The notes beneath the pieces were generated by a model. That model was not told where the DNA came from. It ran no database searches and saw only the letters and a list, made by a program, of their open reading frames with translations. From Asterionellopsis glacialis (Eukaryota; Bacillariophyta; Plagiogrammaphyceae; Rhaphoneidales; Asterionellopsidaceae), in contig WKLE02000285.1 in the NCBI GenBank assembly GCA_014885115.2, positions 1 through 43,175 of the forward strand: 43,175 bases of DNA, read 5' to 3'. Positions within the stretch are counted from its first letter, which is position 1, and each line of letters starts with the position of its first letter. The position numbers and the translations under genes were made by a program. This document shows positions 41,081-43,175 of the stretch, piece after piece.

Positions 41081-41142
41081 AAGCTTTCATAGCAGCAATT
41101 GCTTCCTCCGTGCTGATAGGAATAGAGAACAATCCAAAGTTA
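41081..41142 (-). pseudogene. Tandem duplicate of the isochorismatase 3' coding end
   Basis: This 62-bp segment matches 41146-41207, the last codons of the adjacent gene, at 56 of 62 positions. On the minus strand it reads NFGLFSIPISTEEAIAAMKA and stops, against NFGMFSIPTSTEEVVAAMKA in the gene. It retains frame and stop codon but has no body attached. The remains of a tandem paralogue is the likely origin. Confidence 0.7.
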
Positions 41143-41143
41143 T

Positions 41144-42053
41144 TTAAGCTTTCATAGCTGCAACGACTTCCTCCGTGCTGGTAGGAATAGAGAACATTCC
41201 AAAGTTATGCTCAAAGGTTGCATCATGTCCTTCGATAGATGTGGCAGCACAAGCATCCTTTACAGTGTAAACCTTGTAACCGTTTTCGTAGGCACTACGC
41301 ATGGAACTTTCAACACAGCAGTTGGTAAGGAAACCACACAAGACGATGTTTTTGACTCCCTTTTTATGAGCAAAAAGGCAATTGTGAGCAAAGAGAGAGA
41401 AAGAAAGCAAAATTGTCAGATATAAGTAAAACGTACAACCAAAATATGTATGAAATGCAGAATGATTTAAAATACTTTGTGCCATTTTGAAAGTTGAAAC
41501 ACAAATCTCTTACCTTTTGACGAAGAAGAAAGTCGAGGTTGGTAGATTTGAATCCACAAAGACCAGTCTTACCCTTGACGACAAATTCACCTTCATTGGG
41601 CTTCATAGATTCACAAATTTCGGCATTCCATGAACCCTGCAAAAAGGCTTCACCTTCCTTTACACCAGCAAGGATACCATATGGAAGATCAGAAATTTCA
41701 TTGTGACCTTTTTCAAAGGAAATGGGACAATGGAAAATGGAAATTCCTGCATTGCGAGCTGCCTCGAGGACCTTGGGACCATTTTCCATGGTACCAACCT
41801 TGTCTAAGCAGGGCTTGACAGCATCGTAAAGCTTACCACCTTCGGTAGTGAATTCATTTTGGAATTCAATGAAAACAGCAGCAGTTTCCTTGGGATCGAG
41901 AGTGAATTCTGACATTTTGAGATTGCTTGTTGATGAGCTGGATTTAAGTTGTTGAAGATAAGAAGATGACGACGATGCGAATGCCGGAAATGCCGAGACA
42001 GTAGATGATGCAATAGCAAGAGAGGCGATTATCAGTTTGTTGATGGTGAGCAT
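41144..42053 (-). CDS. Plastid-targeted isochorismatase-like cysteine hydrolase
   Basis: Exons 42053-41514 and 41359-41144 join across a 154-bp intron in phase 0 (KTG...LLRQK|GVKNIVLCGF), giving 251 residues. The Met at 42053 is chosen because it starts a signal peptide (MLTINKLIIASLAIASSTVS) ending in VSAF-P, a plastid import motif. The longer open frame upstream is leader. The isochorismatase-type fold shows AAVFIEFQNEFTTEGG (51-73), FVVKGKTGLCGF (catalytic Lys about 160) and GFLTNCCVESSMRSAYENG (nucleophile probably Cys195). The first catalytic position is Glu63, where nicotinamidases and isochorismatases have Asp, as in some 'IEFQNEF' relatives. Family members hydrolyse amides such as nicotinamide or N-carbamoyl compounds, and the substrate here cannot be told. 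The last 20 codons are duplicated just downstream. Confidence 0.82.
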
Positions 42054-42177
42054 GTTTTCAATCGGATAACAGAACAAGGCGAGAGGAAGAGAAGCAAGCT
42101 GATAGCGATAGCGTTGACAAGCACGGTAGTGAAGCTCTAGAAACACGAAGAAAGATAGATTCAAAGAAAAATCTTTT

Positions 42178-42512
42178 ACCTGGTGAATGACGAGGGGGAA
42201 AATCTCTTAATATATTTTTTATGGCAACTTGAAAGTACGCCCGTTTGCTACCAGGTTGGACCTTGCCTGGTATCGATCCGGAAGGAAAAGTACATACCTG
42301 TACCAGGTAGGAACTCTAGGACCCTAGAAGTCCTACCTGGTACAGGTACTGGTTACTGGCACTATTAGAAAATTAGAATCCTAAGTAGTTCGATGTAAGA
42401 ACTACTCCGTACATTGTACCCGGGGTACAGGAACTTGTTACTGCGGCTCCTTTTGGACTAGATCATGCTTACAATGTCAGTCGTACCGTAGGTCCTACTC
42501 TCTAGGACCTAC
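42178..42512. promoter_or_regulatory. Dense TACCWGGTA and CTAG motif cluster upstream of the hydrolase
   Basis: TACCTGGTG lies 125 bp before the hydrolase start. It is followed by TACCAGGTT (42250), TACCAGGTA (42301-42309) and TACCTGGTA (42334-42342). Then a hairpin, GTAGGTCCTA / TAGGACCTAC, spans 42488-42512 with a five-base loop. Both motif classes are mixed. No coding potential. Confidence 0.5.
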
Positions 42513-42647
42513 AGGTATCTTGATCATGGATCGCCATGGCTGGGTCGTCATTCGTCGAGTCATCAGTTACGTCGTCGAAGATGCAGAAAGAAAATCGCCG
42601 AACCGTTGGACGTTCTTCGTCATGGTACTATCATGTGGCAGCTTGTG

Positions 42648-43092
42648 TAAAAATACCTGGAACGTATATTTGCACCTGAAAGCTATACGCCAGTGGCCAT
42701 ACGTATACTTTCCTATACAGGAACTTAACTACCGATACCAGGTATACCTGTACAATACCAGGTACCTGGTACCGTAGAGTTCAAAGGTTTACCTTACTAA
42801 TGTAGTTTTGCTGACGTGAGTAGCGTCGAAATTAAATTAAACCAAAATATCGTTTCAACATTGATACCCACATTAATCAATGATACTATATTTGTTATAA
42901 CAAAATGAACTTGGAACAAGAAAGCCGGTTCTTCTTAGTTTGACATCCAATAAAATCAATATAATTTGCAACAAGTATAAATAGTATCCGTGACCACCTC
43001 ACTTGACTGGTACTGTAATTTCGACATACCGTATCTGACACCCCGCACTACCTATACCTGGTACTTCTCTAGTCAATACCTGGTACCAGGTA
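42648..43092. repeat. TACCWGGTA cluster near the window end
   Basis: Six exact copies lie at 42736, 42756, 42763 (overlapping the previous one by two bases), 43055, 43077 and 43084 (overlapping by two bases). Near copies occur at 42652 and 42745. An 85-codon ORF (42520-42777) runs into this cluster and is probably accidental. The remaining sequence is AT-rich. Confidence 0.6.
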
Positions 43093-43175
43093 CCTTTTAA
43101 GGGGGTAGAACGTTTATTCATCGAGTTTTTTCACTCCTCGGCGAAAACACCCCCTTCGGAACAGATTTTCCGTGC

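Noticed and set aside
42520..42777. 85-codon ORF near the window end
   Set aside because: Its second half is made of TACCWGGTA repeats. The first part looks somewhat coding, but there is no support for a gene.
1..43175. CRISPR arrays, rRNA, tRNA and prokaryotic operon signals
   Set aside because: None is visible. Introns, plastid import motifs and gene families show a eukaryotic nuclear region.

Overview
The window looks like nuclear DNA of a photosynthetic stramenopile, most probably a diatom. Three genes (a NusG-like protein, N-acetylglutamate kinase and an isochorismatase-like hydrolase) begin with a signal peptide that ends in an 'ASAF'-type motif (ISAF-V, VSAF-G, VSAF-P), the plastid import signal of algae with a red secondary plastid. 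Introns are sparse, short (80 to 155 bp) and GT-AG. Intergenic DNA is AT-rich and carries a decayed tyrosine-recombinase element of a type I recognise from diatoms. The species cannot be told from the sequence.

Layout. 1-5.4 kb: the 3' end of one gene, a von Willebrand A protein ending in a CaaX box, a 1.5 kb empty stretch, a two-exon GOT1-type Golgi protein and a small prefoldin-like protein. 5.4-7.5 kb: a plastid NusG-KOW-SAP protein broken by an assembly gap. 9-17.5 kb: one very large DDT-PHD chromatin gene of three exons (2,788 aa by my splice model). 17.6-23 kb: a CDK-like kinase and a four-exon MCM8 helicase (878 aa). 23.3-25.7 kb: a head-to-head pair of AIG1/GIMAP-like GTPase paralogues, one with a degraded P-loop. 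26-27.3 kb: a four-helix membrane protein and a doubtful small ORF. 27.9-29.9 kb: mobile-element remains and a 57-N gap. 30.1-31.3 kb: a seven-bladed WD40 protein. 31.3-36.7 kb: mostly non-coding, with one unknown gene and several MITE-like inverted repeats. 36.7-42.1 kb: N-acetylglutamate kinase, an NDC1-like nucleoporin and an isochorismatase-like hydrolase with a tandemly duplicated 3' end. 42.1-43.2 kb: repeat-rich, no gene.

The genes are not an operon or a pathway. Themes are nuclear functions (DDT-PHD protein, MCM8, NDC1, CDK-like kinase) and plastid functions (NusG, NAGK, isochorismatase). The least explained signal is a dispersed family of short palindromes, mostly of odd length. The core TACCWGGTA occurs about 19 times by hand count, against well under one expected by chance. 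All but one copy are outside coding sequence, often 100-300 bp upstream of a start codon. A CTAG-rich sister class reaches 27 bp. All splice models were made by eye from GT-AG sites and reading phase.
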